A stretch of 64,000 bases of DNA from Azospirillum canadense (GCF_025961225.1 NZ_JAOQNG010000010.1:858501-922500); one strand, 5' to 3'; counted from the stretch's first letter, positions 27,222-35,947 are shown. Translations and numbers: made by a program. The notes: a model not told the origin generated them from the letters alone.

Positions 27222-28148
27222 ATGAGCAATCCCTACGAGATCCTCGGCGTATCATCCACCGCTTCCGATGACGACATCCGGAAGGCGTACCGCAAGCTCG
27301 CCAAGAAATACCACCCCGACCTGAATCCCGGGAAGGAAGAGGCGGAGCAGCGCTTTAAGGACATCAGCGCCGCCTATTCCCTCCTGTCGGATGCGGAGAA
27401 GCGCGCGCGCTTCGACCGCGGCGAGATCGACTCCTCCGGGCAGGAACGGCCGCAGCGCCAATACTACCGCGATTTCGCGGAAGGCCCCGGCGGTGCGCGC
27501 TACAGCCACGCGGAAGGCTTCGCCTCAGACGACTTGGAGAACATCTTCTCCGACCTCTTCGGCGGACGGGGCTTTGCGCGCGGGCATGGCGCCGGCGGCG
27601 GGTCGATGCCGATGAAGGGCGGCAATCTCAGCCTCGCGCTGACCGTCGATTTCGTCGACGCGGCCAAAGGCGGCAAGCAGCGCGTCACCATGCCCGACGG
27701 CAAGACTCTGGACATCGACCTGCCCGCCGGGCTGGAGGACCACGCGACCATCCGCCTGAAGGGCAAGGGCTTGCCCGGCGTGAACGGCGGGCCGCCGGGC
27801 GACGCGCTGATCACCATCACCGTCGCCCCGCACCCCTGGTTCCGGCGTGAGGGCGACGACGTCCACCTCGACCTGCCGGTGACGCTGGCGGAGGCGGTGC
27901 TGGGCGGCAAGGTGCGCGTTCCCACCATCGACGGCGCGGTGATGCTGACCGTGCCGAAGGGGGCCAACAACGGGACGCGGCTGCGGTTGAAGGGCAAGGG
28001 CATTCCCGATCCGCAAAAGAACGCCCGCGGCGACCAGTATGTGACGGTGCGCATCGCGCTGCCCGACGAGACCGATCCGGCGTTGGAAGAGTTCGTGCGG
28101 GGCTGGTCGGCGGACTACAACCCGCGCCGCGCCATGGAATCCGCCTAG
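27222..28148 (+). CDS. cbpA: CbpA-type DnaJ co-chaperone
   Basis: 308 residues. J domain 3-68 with the HPD motif (KKYHPDLNPG), a Gly-rich linker with RGFARGHGAGGGS (about 118-133), then two beta-sandwich client-binding domains and a C-terminal dimer region. There is no Cys-rich zinc domain, which separates CbpA from DnaJ. It stimulates DnaK and binds unfolded protein; in E. coli it also binds curved DNA. The CbpM modulator gene follows 28 bases later. The ATG at 27222 starts MSNPYEILGV, the standard J-domain opening; an in-frame ATG at 27210 is also possible. Confidence 0.92.
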   Translation: MSNPYEILGVSSTASDDDIRKAYRKLAKKYHPDLNPGKEEAEQRFKDISAAYSLLSDAEKRARFDRGEIDSSGQERPQRQYYRDFAEGPGGARYSHAEGFASDDLENIFSDLFGGRGFARGHGAGGGSMPMKGGNLSLALTVDFVDAAKGGKQRVTMPDGKTLDIDLPAGLEDHATIRLKGKGLPGVNGGPPGDALITITVAPHPWFRREGDDVHLDLPVTLAEAVLGGKVRVPTIDGAVMLTVPKGANNGTRLRLKGKGIPDPQKNARGDQYVTVRIALPDETDPALEEFVRGWSADYNPRRAMESA

Positions 28149-28176
28149 AACGGGCCGCTTGAGTGGAGGCCGCAGG

Positions 28177-28509
28177 ATGGCACAGAGGACGGAAGAGGTT
28201 CTGATGGTCTGTCGGCGGGTCAACGCCCGCGACCTGACGCTGTGGGTGGAGCGGCACTGGGTTCGTCCGCAGCACGAAGGCGGCGCCCTTCTGTTCAGCG
28301 AGGCGGACGTCGCGCGGGTCGAGATGATCTGCGACCTGCGGGAGGATCTGGCGCTCGACGACGAGGCGATGCCGGTCGTTCTGTCTTTGCTGGATTCGGT
28401 CTATGCCCTGCGGCGGCGTCTGCGCGTCCTGGCCGGGGCGATCGGCCAGCTTCCGCCCGAAGCGCGCGATGTGCTGCGCGAGGAGTTGCGGAAACTGGAG
28501 GAGGAGTAG
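28177..28509 (+). CDS. cbpM: CbpM-like chaperone modulator
   Basis: 110 residues. The pattern MVCRRVNARDLTLWVERHWVRP, then DVARVEMICDLREDLALDDEAMPVVLSLLDSVYALRRRL, is the MerR-like CbpM family that binds the J domain of CbpA and inhibits it. The C-terminal helix (LPPEARDVLREELRKLEEE) fits. GGAGG lies seven bases before the ATG. The gene pair with cbpA, same strand with a 28-base gap, supports the call. Confidence 0.9.
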   Translation: MAQRTEEVLMVCRRVNARDLTLWVERHWVRPQHEGGALLFSEADVARVEMICDLREDLALDDEAMPVVLSLLDSVYALRRRLRVLAGAIGQLPPEARDVLREELRKLEEE

Positions 28510-28510
28510 G

Positions 28511-28702
28511 TCAGCAGCGCACCCCGAAGGCGCGGCCGCTCAGCGCGATGTCCTGGTTGAAGCCCTCGGCGACCCGGTCGTTGCCGCCGGAGAGGAGGCA
28601 GAGCGTCACGTTGATGGCGCAGAGGATGGCGTGGTCGATCTGTTCCGGCTGGGCGTTGTGGCGCTTGATGGCTTTAAGGGCGCGGGATACCGATTGGGCC
28701 AT
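28511..28702 (-). CDS. Hypothetical small protein
   Basis: 63 residues, not recognised. It has a basic amphipathic N-terminal helix (SVSRALKAIKRHN), a short hydrophobic stretch with two Cys (AILCAINVTLCLLSGG) and a C-terminal Cys. It is convergent with cbpM with one base between the stop codons. The ribosome site is weak (GGAAC). It may be real, given the tight packing and codon use, but evidence is modest. Confidence 0.5.
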   Translation of the reverse strand: MAQSVSRALKAIKRHNAQPEQIDHAILCAINVTLCLLSGGNDRVAEGFNQDIALSGRAFGVRC

Positions 28703-28933
28703 GACGCAAGTTCCAATGGTGTGGCGTTGATGGGCGGGTTCGTCGATGAAGACAGGATGCCGTCTTCTCGCCGTTCCCGCTGTGCCCCGGGCCACACCCG
28801 GACCACATTCCACCGCCGCGGATGAGTCATTCCTAGGACCGGGATTCTTAACCGGACGTAAACGACCATCCGCCCAACGGCACATACGGGCCTATGTCCC
28901 TCTTATGCGCTTCCGTAAAATACGTGTAAAACA

Positions 28934-28959
28934 AAGGGCCGAGCGGAGGCTCGGCCCTT
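28934..28959 (-). terminator. Rho-independent terminator of the cytochrome oxidase operon
   Basis: An 11-base perfect stem (28934-28944 with 28949-28959) around GGAG. On the minus strand it is followed by TGTTTTAC, a T-rich tail. It sits 29 bases past the ctaD stop. The rest of 28703-28933 holds nothing I can name. Confidence 0.85.
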
Positions 28960-28988
28960 GGTCATAGTCCCGGCGCGCAGGGGTGCGG

Positions 28989-30617
28989 CTATTTGACCTG
29001 CGGCAGCTCCTCGAACTGGTGGTACGGCGGCGGAGAGCTGAGCGTCCATTCCAGCGTCGTGGCGCCCGGTCCCCAATAGTTCGCCCCGACTCGCGCGCCG
29101 TAGCGCAGAGTCCAGATCGCCGTCACGATGAACACGATGTGCCCGGCGAAGGACACGTAGGAGCCGACGGAGGAAATCATGTTCCAGCCGGCGAAAGCGT
29201 CGGGATAGTCGGGGATGCGGCGCGGCATGCCGGCCACCCCCAGGAAATGCTGCGGGAAGAAGGTCAGGTTGGTGCCGACGAAGGTCAGCCAGAAATGGAC
29301 CTTGCCCCAGAACTCCGGGTATTGCCGCCCCGACATCTTGCCGATCCAGTAGTACCAGCCTGCGAAGATCGAGAAGACGGCGCCCAGCGACAGCACGTAG
29401 TGGAAGTGCGCGACGACGAAATAGGTGTCGTGCAGCGCCTTGTCCAAGCCGCCGTTGGCCAGCACCACGCCCGACACGCCGCCGACCGTGAACAGGAAGA
29501 TGAGGCCGAGCGCGAACAGCATCGGCGTCTTGAACTCGATGGAACCGCCCCACATGGTGGCGATCCAGGAAAAGATCTTCACGCCCGTCGGCACCGCGAT
29601 GATCATCGTCGCCGCGGTGAAGTAGGCGCGCGTGTCGACGTCCAGGCCGACCGTGTACATGTGGTGCGCCCACACCACGAAGCCGACCACGCCGATCGCC
29701 ACCATCGCGTAGGCCATGCCCAGGTAGCCGAACACCGGCTTCTTGGAGAAGGTGGACACCACCTGGCTGATGATCCCGAATCCCGGCAGGATCATGATGT
29801 AGACCTCGGGATGGCCGAAGAACCAAAAGAGGTGCTGGAACAAGACGGGGTCGCCGCCGCCCTCCGGGTTGAAGAAAGTGCTGCCGAAGTTGCGGTCAGC
29901 CAGCAGCATGGTGATGGCGCCGCCCAGCACCGGCACGGCCAGCAGCAGCAGGAAGGCCGTCACCAGCATCGACCAGACGAACAGCGGCATCTTGTGCAGC
30001 GTCATGCCCGGCGCGCGCATGTTGAAGATGGTGGTGATGAAGTTCACCGCCCCCAGGATCGACGACGCGCCGGCAAGGTGCAGCGAGAAGATGGCCATGT
30101 CGACCGATGGCCCCGGGTGTGCCGTTCCCGATGACAGGGGTGGGTAGATCGTCCACCCCGTTCCCGCCCCCAGCCCCACGAAGACGGAGCTGAACAGCAG
30201 CAGAAGCGCCGGGACCAGCAGCCAGAAGCTGATGTTGTTCAGGCGGGGAAAGGCCATGTCCGGGGCGCCAATCATGATCGGCACGAACCAGTTGCCGAAT
30301 CCGCCGATCAGCGCCGGCATGACCACGAAGAACACCATGATCAGGCCATGCGCCGTGATCACGACGTTCCACATCTGCCCGTCACCGACCACGCCCAGCC
30401 CGGGCCGCTGCAGCTCCGCCCGGATGATGCCGGAAAAGGCGAGCCCGGCGATGCCGGCCACCACAGCGAACACCAGATAGAGCGTCCCGATGTCCTTGTG
30501 GTTGGTCGAGAACAGCCAGCGCTGCACGAAGCCGGGCTTGTGGTCATGGTGCGCGTGGTCGTCATGTGCGTGGCCGTGTTGCGTCCCGGTCCCGCCGGCG
30601 AAAGGCGAATCAACCAT
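28989..30617 (-). CDS. ctaD: Cytochrome c oxidase subunit I (aa3 type)
   Basis: 542 residues, twelve membrane helices. Haem and copper ligands are visible: ITAHGLIMVFFVVMP, the cross-linked His-Tyr region PEVYIMILPGFG, the CuB His pair in VVWAHHMYTVG and the haem ligands in VVAHFHYVLS. A His-rich N-terminus (GTQHGHAHDDHAHHDH) precedes the first helix and may bind metal. The K-channel and D-channel landmarks fit A-type oxidases. It reduces oxygen to water and pumps protons. ctaC lies 69 bases upstream; ctaB, ctaG and ctaE are not downstream here, which is unusual for this order. Confidence 0.96.
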   Translation of the reverse strand: MVDSPFAGGTGTQHGHAHDDHAHHDHKPGFVQRWLFSTNHKDIGTLYLVFAVVAGIAGLAFSGIIRAELQRPGLGVVGDGQMWNVVITAHGLIMVFFVVMPALIGGFGNWFVPIMIGAPDMAFPRLNNISFWLLVPALLLLFSSVFVGLGAGTGWTIYPPLSSGTAHPGPSVDMAIFSLHLAGASSILGAVNFITTIFNMRAPGMTLHKMPLFVWSMLVTAFLLLLAVPVLGGAITMLLADRNFGSTFFNPEGGGDPVLFQHLFWFFGHPEVYIMILPGFGIISQVVSTFSKKPVFGYLGMAYAMVAIGVVGFVVWAHHMYTVGLDVDTRAYFTAATMIIAVPTGVKIFSWIATMWGGSIEFKTPMLFALGLIFLFTVGGVSGVVLANGGLDKALHDTYFVVAHFHYVLSLGAVFSIFAGWYYWIGKMSGRQYPEFWGKVHFWLTFVGTNLTFFPQHFLGVAGMPRRIPDYPDAFAGWNMISSVGSYVSFAGHIVFIVTAIWTLRYGARVGANYWGPGATTLEWTLSSPPPYHQFEELPQVK

Positions 30618-30627
30618 CGCGGTCCTC

Positions 30628-30663
30628 GCTTGGTTCTGGGCTTGGTTCTGGGCTTGATACTAG
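30628..30663. repeat. Three 12-base tandem repeats between ctaC and ctaD
   Basis: GCTTGGTTCTGG occurs twice in a row (30628-30639, 30640-30651) and a third, degenerate copy GCTTGATACTAG follows (30652-30663). It fills half of the 69-base gap and lies just before the ctaD start in the direction of transcription. Confidence 0.8.
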
Positions 30664-30686
30664 TGTTGTGCTTGCCGGTGCGGCGG

Positions 30687-31619
30687 TCATTCCGGTATGG
30701 CGGCCAACTCGGTCACCGGCGGCGCCTTGGGCGCGCCGGACTTGGCGAACTTCTGCTTGGCTTGCTCCGCCCACTGGGCGAAGCGCTCCTTCGACACGGC
30801 CTCGATCGCGATGGGCATGTAGCCGTGGTTGGTGCCGCAGATCTCGGAGCACTGGCCGTAATAGACGCCTTCATGCTCGATCCGGACCCAGGATTCGTGC
30901 AGGCGGCCGGGCACCCCGTCCTCCTTCAGCCCGAAGGCGGGAAGCCCGAAGGAATGGATGACGTCGCCCGCCGTCACTAGCAGACGGATGTTGGTGTCGA
31001 CCGGCAGGACGACCCGGTTATCGACCTCCAGCAGCCGGCGTTGGCCGGGTTTGATGTCGGATTCCGGGATCATGATGGAGGAAAAGGTGAAGTTGCCCTG
31101 GTCCGGATACTCGTAATCCCAGTACCACTGCCGCCCGGTGATCTTCAGCGTCATCTCCGCGTCCTGGGTGCGGTCGCCGAAATACAGCAGCTTGAAGGAC
31201 GGCACGGCGATGACCACCAGGATGATGACCGGAACGACGGTCCAGATCACCTCGATGACCGTGTTGTGCGACGTCCGCGACGGGACCGGGTTCTTCTTTT
31301 CGTTGAAGCGCAACACCACGACGGCCAGCAGCGCCAGCACGAGGATGCAGACCGCCACCATGATCCAGACCAGCAGGCGATGGAACCAGTCCATCATGTC
31401 CATCACTGGCGAACCGGGGGTCTGGTGCCAGATCTGCCAGGGGTGCGGCTCGCCGATCACCGGCAAGGGTGTCTGCGGAGGTGTCTGGCCGGGCGGCGTC
31501 GCCGGGCCGGACGGTTGCTGCGCCCACGCGCCGGACGCGGCGGTCATCATCGCGACCGACATCATTGCGACCAACGTGGCGGCCCACAGTCGCGCGATCG
31601 TTGCTTTCCCGATCGTCAT
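30687..31619 (-). CDS. ctaC: Cytochrome c oxidase subunit II
   Basis: 310 residues. A signal peptide (ends ASGAWA, about residue 33), two membrane helices (about 77-97 and 122-142) and a periplasmic cupredoxin domain with the CuA ligands: the His of VIHSF, then YGQCSEICGTNHGYM with both Cys, His and Met. GRQWYWDYEYP is the conserved aromatic electron-entry patch. No C-terminal haem c domain, so it is the plain aa3 type. The ATG at 31619 has GGGGGAGG upstream. Confidence 0.96.
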   Translation of the reverse strand: MTIGKATIARLWAATLVAMMSVAMMTAASGAWAQQPSGPATPPGQTPPQTPLPVIGEPHPWQIWHQTPGSPVMDMMDWFHRLLVWIMVAVCILVLALLAVVVLRFNEKKNPVPSRTSHNTVIEVIWTVVPVIILVVIAVPSFKLLYFGDRTQDAEMTLKITGRQWYWDYEYPDQGNFTFSSIMIPESDIKPGQRRLLEVDNRVVLPVDTNIRLLVTAGDVIHSFGLPAFGLKEDGVPGRLHESWVRIEHEGVYYGQCSEICGTNHGYMPIAIEAVSKERFAQWAEQAKQKFAKSGAPKAPPVTELAAIPE

Positions 31620-31730
31620 CGTTCCTCCCCCAACCCCAAGGGTGCCCGCAAGGGGGGTCCGCACCGGACGCGCCCCATCCAGGCCAGAACAGTCGGCGGC
31701 GCGGAAAGTTCACAGGGGGCTACGAGCGGG

Positions 31731-32648
31731 TTAGATGTCTCCGTCCTCCTTGGACAGGCGGCGGTGGATCGCCGTGGCGGCGATGGCCGCCTGACCCATG
31801 GCGACGGAGATCTGGTTCAGCCCCTCCACGATGTCGCCCGCGGCGTACAGGCCCTCGATCCCCGTCTGCTGGTGCCCATCGGTGACCAGCCGCCCGTCCG
31901 GGCAGATCCGCACGCCCAGCGCCTTCACCGGGTCGGTGCGCGGCATGGTGCCGAGCGCGGAATAGAGCGTGTCAAAGGCCAGCCGCTCGCCCGTCGCCGT
32001 GGTCAGCGCGGCGATGCGACCACCCTCCGAATGGACCTCCACGACGGGGTCCTCGACGGCGCGGATTCCGGCCTCGGCCATGCGCCGCTCCTCCGCCTCC
32101 TCCAGCTTCATCGGCTGGCCGAGCGTCAGCATGGTGATGTCGCGGGAATAGGTCCGCAGGAACAGCGCCTCGCCCAGCGCGTCGGTGCCGAAGCCGATCA
32201 CGCCGATGCGGTGGTCGATCACCTCGAACCCGTCGCAGATCGGGCAATGGCGGATCAGCCCGCGCTGCACCGCCTGATAGAGGTTGGGAAGCTCCGGCTC
32301 TAGGTCGATCACCCCGGTGGCGGCCAACACCGTCCGCGCGCGGAACTCCCGCCCGTCCGCGGTGAGTGCGCGGTAGCCGTCCGCCGTCCGCTCCACCGCC
32401 TCCACCGTGCCGGACAGGATGTGCGATCCGTAACGCTCCGCCTGGGCGCGCATGCGGGCGAGCAGATCGTTGCCGGTCACCCCGTCGGGAAAGCCCGCGT
32501 GGTTGTGCGACAGCGGGATCCATGCGGCGCGGCTGGCGCCGGCGTCGATCACCAGGAAGCGGCGGCGATAGCGCGCCAGATAGATGGCCGCGGTCAGGCC
32601 CGCCGGGCCGCCGCCGACGACCAGCACGTCGAGACGTTCATTGTCCAT
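31731..32648 (-). CDS. Thioredoxin reductase-like FAD/NAD(P)-dependent oxidoreductase
   Basis: 305 residues. FAD motif VVGGGPAGLTAAIY (residues 9-22), redox-like pair C-P-I-C in RHCPICDGFEV, NAD(P) motif region IGVIGFGTDALGEAL, and the C-terminal FAD motif GLYAAGDIVEGLNQISVAMGQAA. The fold matches the TrxB/AhpF family. Second-motif glycines are atypical (GFGTDALG), so cofactor choice is uncertain and it may be a stand-alone flavoprotein rather than a true thioredoxin reductase. The ATG at 32648 lies four bases after the stop of the upstream membrane-protein gene, which supports this start. Confidence 0.85.
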   Translation of the reverse strand: MDNERLDVLVVGGGPAGLTAAIYLARYRRRFLVIDAGASRAAWIPLSHNHAGFPDGVTGNDLLARMRAQAERYGSHILSGTVEAVERTADGYRALTADGREFRARTVLAATGVIDLEPELPNLYQAVQRGLIRHCPICDGFEVIDHRIGVIGFGTDALGEALFLRTYSRDITMLTLGQPMKLEEAEERRMAEAGIRAVEDPVVEVHSEGGRIAALTTATGERLAFDTLYSALGTMPRTDPVKALGVRICPDGRLVTDGHQQTGIEGLYAAGDIVEGLNQISVAMGQAAIAATAIHRRLSKEDGDI

Positions 32649-32652
32649 GGAT

Positions 32653-32991
32653 TCAGGGTTCTCGCGGTCGTTGGCGACGGGCAACCAGGGCCAGGCAGCG
32701 GCGGACGGCTTCCAACTCGCGCAGGTTGGCGGCGAAGCCGATCATCAGGAAACCGGCGTAAATCCCGGCGAACACCACGGCCACGGCCAGCACCAGCCGC
32801 CACGGCCCGTCGAACGGCGAATGGACGAGCAGAAGAGCCCCCGCCAACCCACCGCCGGCAACGGCCCCGATCCCCAGAATGTCCAGCAGGCGCGGCACCG
32901 TCGCGGAAGTCCGCGCGCCGGAGTCCAGCGCTGGGCCCAGAGTCGGAGTTGGTCGCGTTGCGCCGTGGCGCGGATCCGGGACGGCCGTCAT
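32653..32991 (-). CDS. Small membrane protein, hypothetical
   Basis: 112 residues: a polar N-terminal arm of about 30 residues, two membrane helices (LLDILGIGAVAGGGLAGALLLV and WRLVLAVAVVFAGIYAGFLMIGF) and a basic C-terminal helix. Not recognised. It precedes the flavoprotein gene with a four-base gap, so they form an operon and the protein may anchor or supply electrons to it. A palindromic GGAAC-N18-GTTCC element is 37-65 bases upstream and supports the ATG at 32991. Confidence 0.72.
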   Translation of the reverse strand: MTAVPDPRHGATRPTPTLGPALDSGARTSATVPRLLDILGIGAVAGGGLAGALLLVHSPFDGPWRLVLAVAVVFAGIYAGFLMIGFAANLRELEAVRRCLALVARRQRPREP

Positions 32992-33027
32992 CGGTCGGAC
33001 ATTCCACGCGGGGTTCCATCTGGACGG

Positions 33028-33055
33028 GGAACAAGGCCGGGTGGCATCCGGTTCC
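33028..33055. promoter_or_regulatory. Two-way EcfG-type promoter motif between divergent operons
   Basis: GGAAC (33028-33032) and GTTCC (33051-33055) are separated by 18 bases, so GGAAC-N18-GTT can be read on either strand. The minus reading points at the membrane-protein/flavoprotein operon (start 32991), the plus reading at the Hpt/receiver pair (start 33168). The spacing fits EcfG promoters. It could instead be a symmetrical operator. Confidence 0.45.
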
Positions 33056-33167
33056 ATGCCGGGCTCTGGACGGCGGCAAGGGCGGCTTTTCGCCGCGCGG
33101 CGCACGTCTTGACGGTGGAACATTACCTCCAGACTGTATCACCTACAGTCGCAACCGCGAGCCCGCC

Positions 33168-33554
33168 ATGCCCGCGTCCCCGCCATCCAATTCCTTGAAC
33201 ACGCCTTTGCCGTCCGGTCCCGACCCGGAAATCCTGGATGTTGAACCGATGGTCCGCAATTTCGGCACCCTCGGCCCAACGGTCGCGATGTTGTACGACC
33301 TGTTTCTGAGGAACGAACGCGACTTGGCCGAGCGGCTGAACGACCGTCTGGAACAGGGCGACCTGCCCGGCGCACGCCTTGCCGCCCACGCCGCGGCCGG
33401 CGCTGCCCGAACCGCCGGCGCGCGACGGCTGGCTGGCCTTTTCTCGTCCATCGAGGAGAACCTGGTCAGCGGCAACACGGATCGCGCGCGCCAGGAGGCG
33501 GTCGCGATTGCTCCCGCGCTCGACGACGTCCATTCCATGATCGCCCGCATTTGA
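33168..33554 (+). CDS. Histidine phosphotransfer (Hpt) domain protein
   Basis: 128 residues, four-helix bundle after a short Pro-rich arm. The phospho-accepting site is probably H74 in LAAHAAAGAARTAGA, in the place of the usual AHxLKG motif; the Lys is absent. It probably passes phosphate between a hybrid kinase and a regulator. The receiver gene 44 bases downstream on the same strand is the obvious partner candidate. No kinase is adjacent. Confidence 0.85.
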   Translation: MPASPPSNSLNTPLPSGPDPEILDVEPMVRNFGTLGPTVAMLYDLFLRNERDLAERLNDRLEQGDLPGARLAAHAAAGAARTAGARRLAGLFSSIEENLVSGNTDRARQEAVAIAPALDDVHSMIARI

Positions 33555-33598
33555 TTTATCATACCCCGGTACTCGTTTCACGAGAACGGGGGTTGGCT

Positions 33599-34015
33599 GT
33601 GGCGTATAGGTTCTGTTCGGTTCTGGTGGTGGAAGACGAGGTGGTGACGCGTTCCGTCTCCGTCCGGCTGCTGCGCCAACTCGGTGTCGGCGACGTGGTC
33701 GAAGCAGCCGACGGGGCGGAGGCGCTGGCCCGCTGCGACCGGCTGTCCTTCGACGCCATCCTCTGCGACGTCGACATGATGCCGATGGGCGGCCTCGCCT
33801 TCGTGGAAGCCCTGCGGGACCGCGAACGGGCGGTGAGCCGGTCGGCCCCGGTCATCATGCTGACCAAACACCGGGAACCGGAGGTCGTCCAGTCGGCGCT
33901 CCGATTCGGGGCGAGTGGCTATCTGGTGAAGCCGCTGACGCCCGACACGCTGCGGCAGAAGCTCGACAAGGCGCTGTCCGCGAAACAATCGGACACTCCT
34001 TCAGACAGAGCTTGA
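33599..34015 (+). CDS. Single-domain response regulator paired with Hpt protein
   Basis: 138 residues, receiver domain only: VVEDEVV, phosphoacceptor D57 in AILCDVDMMP, MLTKH for the switch Thr, and YLVKPLTP for the conserved Lys. All key residues are kept. The start is uncertain: GTG at 33599 follows a G-rich stretch, while TTG codons at 33593 and 33551 are in frame. The gene follows the Hpt gene directly, so the two probably form a phosphorelay segment. Confidence 0.85.
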   Translation: MAYRFCSVLVVEDEVVTRSVSVRLLRQLGVGDVVEAADGAEALARCDRLSFDAILCDVDMMPMGGLAFVEALRDRERAVSRSAPVIMLTKHREPEVVQSALRFGASGYLVKPLTPDTLRQKLDKALSAKQSDTPSDRA

Positions 34016-34118
34016 CCCTGGCGTTATCCTTTTTGTAACCACGCCCCCGTTAGACTGCCTACAAACCCTGTCGATCAACCAGGGGCCCATTCATCAAGGG
34101 CAGTCCGGGAGGCGCCGC

Positions 34119-34496
34119 ATGCCGATGAACGTCCTGGAAGTCGCCATCTACGCGATGGTGCTGACGGCCTCGCAGCCGAAACCCTACGAGTGCGTGGCGG
34201 TGCAGCCGGAAGGCGTCAACTGCACCAACGGGCTGGCCGCGACAGCCAGCAACCCCAACGTGCTCGCCTACAACACCGGCGTCCAGATCATCAAGGACAA
34301 CCAGGGGCGCGTGCGCCTCAGCAACGGCCTGAACACCCATTTCGATTCCTCGGCCTGGGTGTCCTTCAAGGACACGTCCGGCCAGACCGCCATCAGCGTG
34401 CGCAAAACGGGCCCGTACCGCTTCAAGTTCTCCAACGGCTTCATCTGCGAAATCATCGGGCTTGAGCAGGACATGGCCCGCTGCTTCAAATCCTGA
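34119..34496 (+). CDS. Hypothetical protein
   Basis: 125 residues, not recognised. A short hydrophobic N-terminus (VLEVAIYAMVLTAS) could be a weak membrane segment but has no cleavage site. The rest is beta-rich and contains four Cys (YECVAV, VNCTNG, FICEII, ARCFKS) that could form two disulfides. GGGAGG lies nine bases before the ATG at 34119; the ATG at 34125 is nearly as good. It is convergent with the next gene, with 13 bases between the stop codons. Confidence 0.68.
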   Translation: MPMNVLEVAIYAMVLTASQPKPYECVAVQPEGVNCTNGLAATASNPNVLAYNTGVQIIKDNQGRVRLSNGLNTHFDSSAWVSFKDTSGQTAISVRKTGPYRFKFSNGFICEIIGLEQDMARCFKS

Positions 34497-34509
34497 CCGT
34501 GGTCCGCCG

Positions 34510-34893
34510 TTACCGGCGGATACCGCGGCGGTTCATCTCTTCCTCCATGCTGCGACGCTCGCGCTGCATCTGGCGCTGTTCGTCCACGATCCGCTCGTAG
34601 CGGTCCTGCAGGTCGCGGTCGGAGTAGCGGCTGTATTCGGAGCGGCCGCGCCGGTCGTCCGTGCTGGACCCTTCGTATCGGCGGTCTTCGCGCACCTGCC
34701 GGTCGCGGTCACGGTCCTGGTCGGCGGGGTAGTTGTTGGGATTGACGGCCCGGTTCAGCGTGTCGAGCGCGCCGCCCCACCCCTGCCCCTGACTCTGCTG
34801 CGCCTGTGCCGCCGGCGACACCACCGGCGACAGGGCGAGAAGCGACCCGAAGGCCAAGGCGGCTACTGGGGCGGCGAAAGGCATGCCTCGCAT
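34510..34893 (-). CDS. Secreted, highly charged hypothetical protein
   Basis: 127 residues. A signal peptide (FAAPVAALAFGSLLALSPVVSPAAQA) is followed by a Gln/Gly-rich linker and a very charged C-terminal half with many Arg, Asp and Glu (DRDLQDRYERIVDEQRQMQ), predicted to be a long helix or coiled coil. Function unknown. The ATG at 34893 has AGGAG nine bases upstream, so it is preferred over an in-frame TTG at 34911. Confidence 0.75.
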   Translation of the reverse strand: MRGMPFAAPVAALAFGSLLALSPVVSPAAQAQQSQGQGWGGALDTLNRAVNPNNYPADQDRDRDRQVREDRRYEGSSTDDRRGRSEYSRYSDRDLQDRYERIVDEQRQMQRERRSMEEEMNRRGIRR

Positions 34894-34973
34894 GAACTCC
34901 ACTCCTTGCAATGGCTGGTCCTTAGGCCAACCGGCGGAAGTGGAGGATGTTGCGGACGGCGCAGTCCTTTTTC

Positions 34974-35921
34974 CTAGCCCAGCCGCGCCCGGTCATGCGG
35001 CGCATCAAGGTCCAGCGCCGGCCCCTTCGGCACGACGCCGGTCGGGTTGATCATGGTGTGGCTGGCGTAATAGTGGCGCTTGATGTGCGCGAAGTTCACC
35101 GTCTCCGCGATGCCCGGCACTTGGTAGAGGTCGCGCAGATAGCCCGACAGGTTCGGGTAGTCGGCGATGCGCCGCAGGTTGCACTTGAAGTGGCCGACAT
35201 AGACGGCGTCGAAGCGCACCAGCGTGGTGAACAGGCGCCAATCGGCCTCCGTCCGGCGGTCGCCGAACAGGTAGCGTTGGTCGGACAGCCGCGCGTCCAA
35301 CTCGTCCAGGGCGGCGAACAGGGCGTCGAAGGCCTGCTCGTACTTCTCCTGGCTGGTGGCGAAGCCGGCCTTGTAGACGCCGTTGTTGATCCGGTCGTAG
35401 ACGAAGGCGTTCAGCTCGTCGATCGCTCCGGCGAGGTCGGCGGGGTAAAGGTCCACGGACGGGTCGCCAAACGCGTCGAACTCGCGGTTCAAGATCCGGA
35501 TGATCTCGGCCGACTCGTTGTTCACGATCGTGCCGGACTTCCTGTCCCACAGCACCGGCACCGTGACGCGCCCGGTGTAGTCGGCCTTGGCCTTCGCGTA
35601 GACCTCGTAAAGGCGGGTGGAGCCGGTGACGGGGTCAAGCTCCGGAAAGGTCCAACCGTCTTCCCGCATCAGCGGGTCGACGACGCTGACGCCGATGACC
35701 TCCGTCAGCCCCTTCAGCGCCCGGACGATCAGCGTGCGGTGCGCCCATGGGCAGGCGAGCGACACGAACAGGTGATAGCGCCCGGCCTCCGGCTGGTATG
35801 GAGTCGAGCCGTCGGCCTTCACCCAGTTCCGGAACTGCGTCTCCGGCCGCACGAACGCACCGCCGGTGGTTTTCGTGTCGTACCACTGGTCTTGCCAGCG
35901 GCCTTCGATCAGCAGGCCCAT
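34974..35921 (-). CDS. Glutathionyl-hydroquinone reductase (Xi-class GST)
   Basis: 315 residues. The thioredoxin-like domain has the catalytic C57 in SLACPWAHRT, the signature of Xi-class GSTs (YqjG, PcpF). VPVLWDRKSGTIVNNESAEIIRILN supplies the glutathione-binding cis-Pro and Ser, and the helical domain has the RYLFGDRRTEADW motif and the C-terminal YYASHTMINPTGVVP signature. It reduces glutathionyl-hydroquinones back to hydroquinones. The wrbA quinone reductase gene lies just upstream on the same strand, 60 bases away, suggesting a quinone-detoxification unit. Confidence 0.93.
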   Translation of the reverse strand: MGLLIEGRWQDQWYDTKTTGGAFVRPETQFRNWVKADGSTPYQPEAGRYHLFVSLACPWAHRTLIVRALKGLTEVIGVSVVDPLMREDGWTFPELDPVTGSTRLYEVYAKAKADYTGRVTVPVLWDRKSGTIVNNESAEIIRILNREFDAFGDPSVDLYPADLAGAIDELNAFVYDRINNGVYKAGFATSQEKYEQAFDALFAALDELDARLSDQRYLFGDRRTEADWRLFTTLVRFDAVYVGHFKCNLRRIADYPNLSGYLRDLYQVPGIAETVNFAHIKRHYYASHTMINPTGVVPKGPALDLDAPHDRARLG

Positions 35922-35947
35922 TTCCGTACCCTTCTGTTTATCCGAAG

